A stretch of DNA of 51,917 nucleotides, taken from positions 1-51,917 of the forward strand of contig DATKYS010000140.1 of NCBI GenBank assembly GCA_035528375.1, written 5' to 3'. Source of the stretch: a bacterium (lineage in GTDB: Bacteria > RBG-13-66-14). This document shows, one piece after another, positions 51,617 through 51,917 of this stretch. Positions within the stretch are counted from its first letter, which is position 1. Every line of letters begins with the position of its first letter. The notes under the pieces are model-generated. The model saw only the letters and a program-made list of their open reading frames with translations. It was not told the origin of the DNA and did no database searches. A program made the translations under genes and the position numbers.

Positions 51617-51917
51617 TTACAGGACGACACCCCACTCGACGACGGTGAAGCCTGTGCGCTCGAAGTGCGGAATCTCCGGCTCGCCCAGGAGGCCGCCCAG
51701 GAGCGGGTCGGCCACCAGGTAGTAGTACAGGCGCAGGACCGAGTCCGGCTCGGGGTACACGTCCAGGCCGATTAGAGGCTCGATGTCGGCCGCCAGTTGG
51801 GGGAAGACGGCATACTGGGCGGCGGTGAGCCGCGGCTCCCAATAGTCCAGGAAATCTTTGATCTCGCGGTCGGTGAAGCCGTAGTCGTGGAGGTTTTTAG
51901 TGAAAAAGTCGCGCAGG
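51617..51917 (-). CDS. Partial gene, paralogue of the 50643 protein (C-terminal end)
   Basis: The window ends inside this gene. The last 100 residues are visible and line up with the C-terminus of the protein at 50643-51602: [51 protein letters not shown] and GFTVVEWGVVL. It ends 14 bases before the paralogue starts, so the pair is a tandem duplication in one transcript. Its N-terminus is outside the window. Confidence 0.8.
   Translation of the reverse strand, partial: LRDFFTKNLHDYGFTDREIKDFLDYWEPRLTAAQYAVFPQLAADIEPLIGLDVYPEPDSVLRLYYYLVADPLLGGLLGEPEIPHFERTGFTVVEWGVVL

Overview
This window is a high-GC, gene-dense stretch of a bacterial chromosome from a Gram-negative (diderm) organism. It carries lpxA, fabZ, lpxC and lpxD, the outer-membrane machinery genes bamA and skp, an OmpA-type protein, several beta-barrel proteins and many lipoproteins. 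The gene mix (M55 aminopeptidase, a TolB-type propeller fused to a CsgG-like domain, a secreted protein family known mainly from Bacteroidetes, AftB-like GT-C glycosyltransferases) and the intergenic repeats suggest an uncultured, FCB-like or candidate-phylum bacterium. That assignment is inference only. There are no rRNAs, CRISPR arrays, transposases or integrases in the window.

Layout. 1-6.4 kb: a repeat mosaic, two paralogous GT-C membrane glycosyltransferases, a lipoprotein and a radical SAM protein, all on the minus strand. 6.4-9.4 kb: an AT-rich two-gene insert bounded by two copies of the 3' end of a 1-pyrroline-5-carboxylate dehydrogenase gene. 9.6-12.3 kb: a TPR protein with a good sigma70 promoter, a repeat-rich gap, and initiator tRNA-fMet followed by 83-bp tandem repeats that each keep the tRNA 3' end. 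12.3-16.5 kb: rpsO-pnp and envelope proteins. 16.7-26.8 kb (plus strand): lipoprotein and OmpA-like porin, CsgG/TolB-type propeller, dppA, a PQQ-propeller lipoprotein, cytidine deaminase, then a sigma factor, zinc-finger anti-sigma factor and RseB-like periplasmic protein. A six-unit repeat array lies between sigma and anti-sigma. 27-36 kb (minus strand): an envelope biogenesis cluster bamA, GT-C, skp, lpxD, lpxC, [type I restriction remnant plus HNH], fabZ, lpxA. 36-43.8 kb: a lipoprotein, NfeD and stomatin, trmD, murI, an AT-rich Panacea-type toxin-antitoxin pair, ruvB. 43.8-51.9 kb: barrel and secreted proteins, a PspA operon, a Phd/RelE toxin-antitoxin pair with a palindromic operator, guaA, and a tandem pair of related secreted proteins cut by the window edge.

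Themes. Most genes concern the cell envelope: LPS lipid A synthesis, outer-membrane protein assembly, lipoproteins, and envelope-stress sensing (sigma/anti-sigma/RseB and PspA). Foreign or mobile DNA has entered at several points next to gene 3' ends: downstream of pruA, downstream of tRNA-fMet, between lpxC and fabZ, and between ruvB and murI. Almost every longer gap is filled by a mosaic of short palindromic repeats sharing a terminal CCCTAC or GTAGGG.
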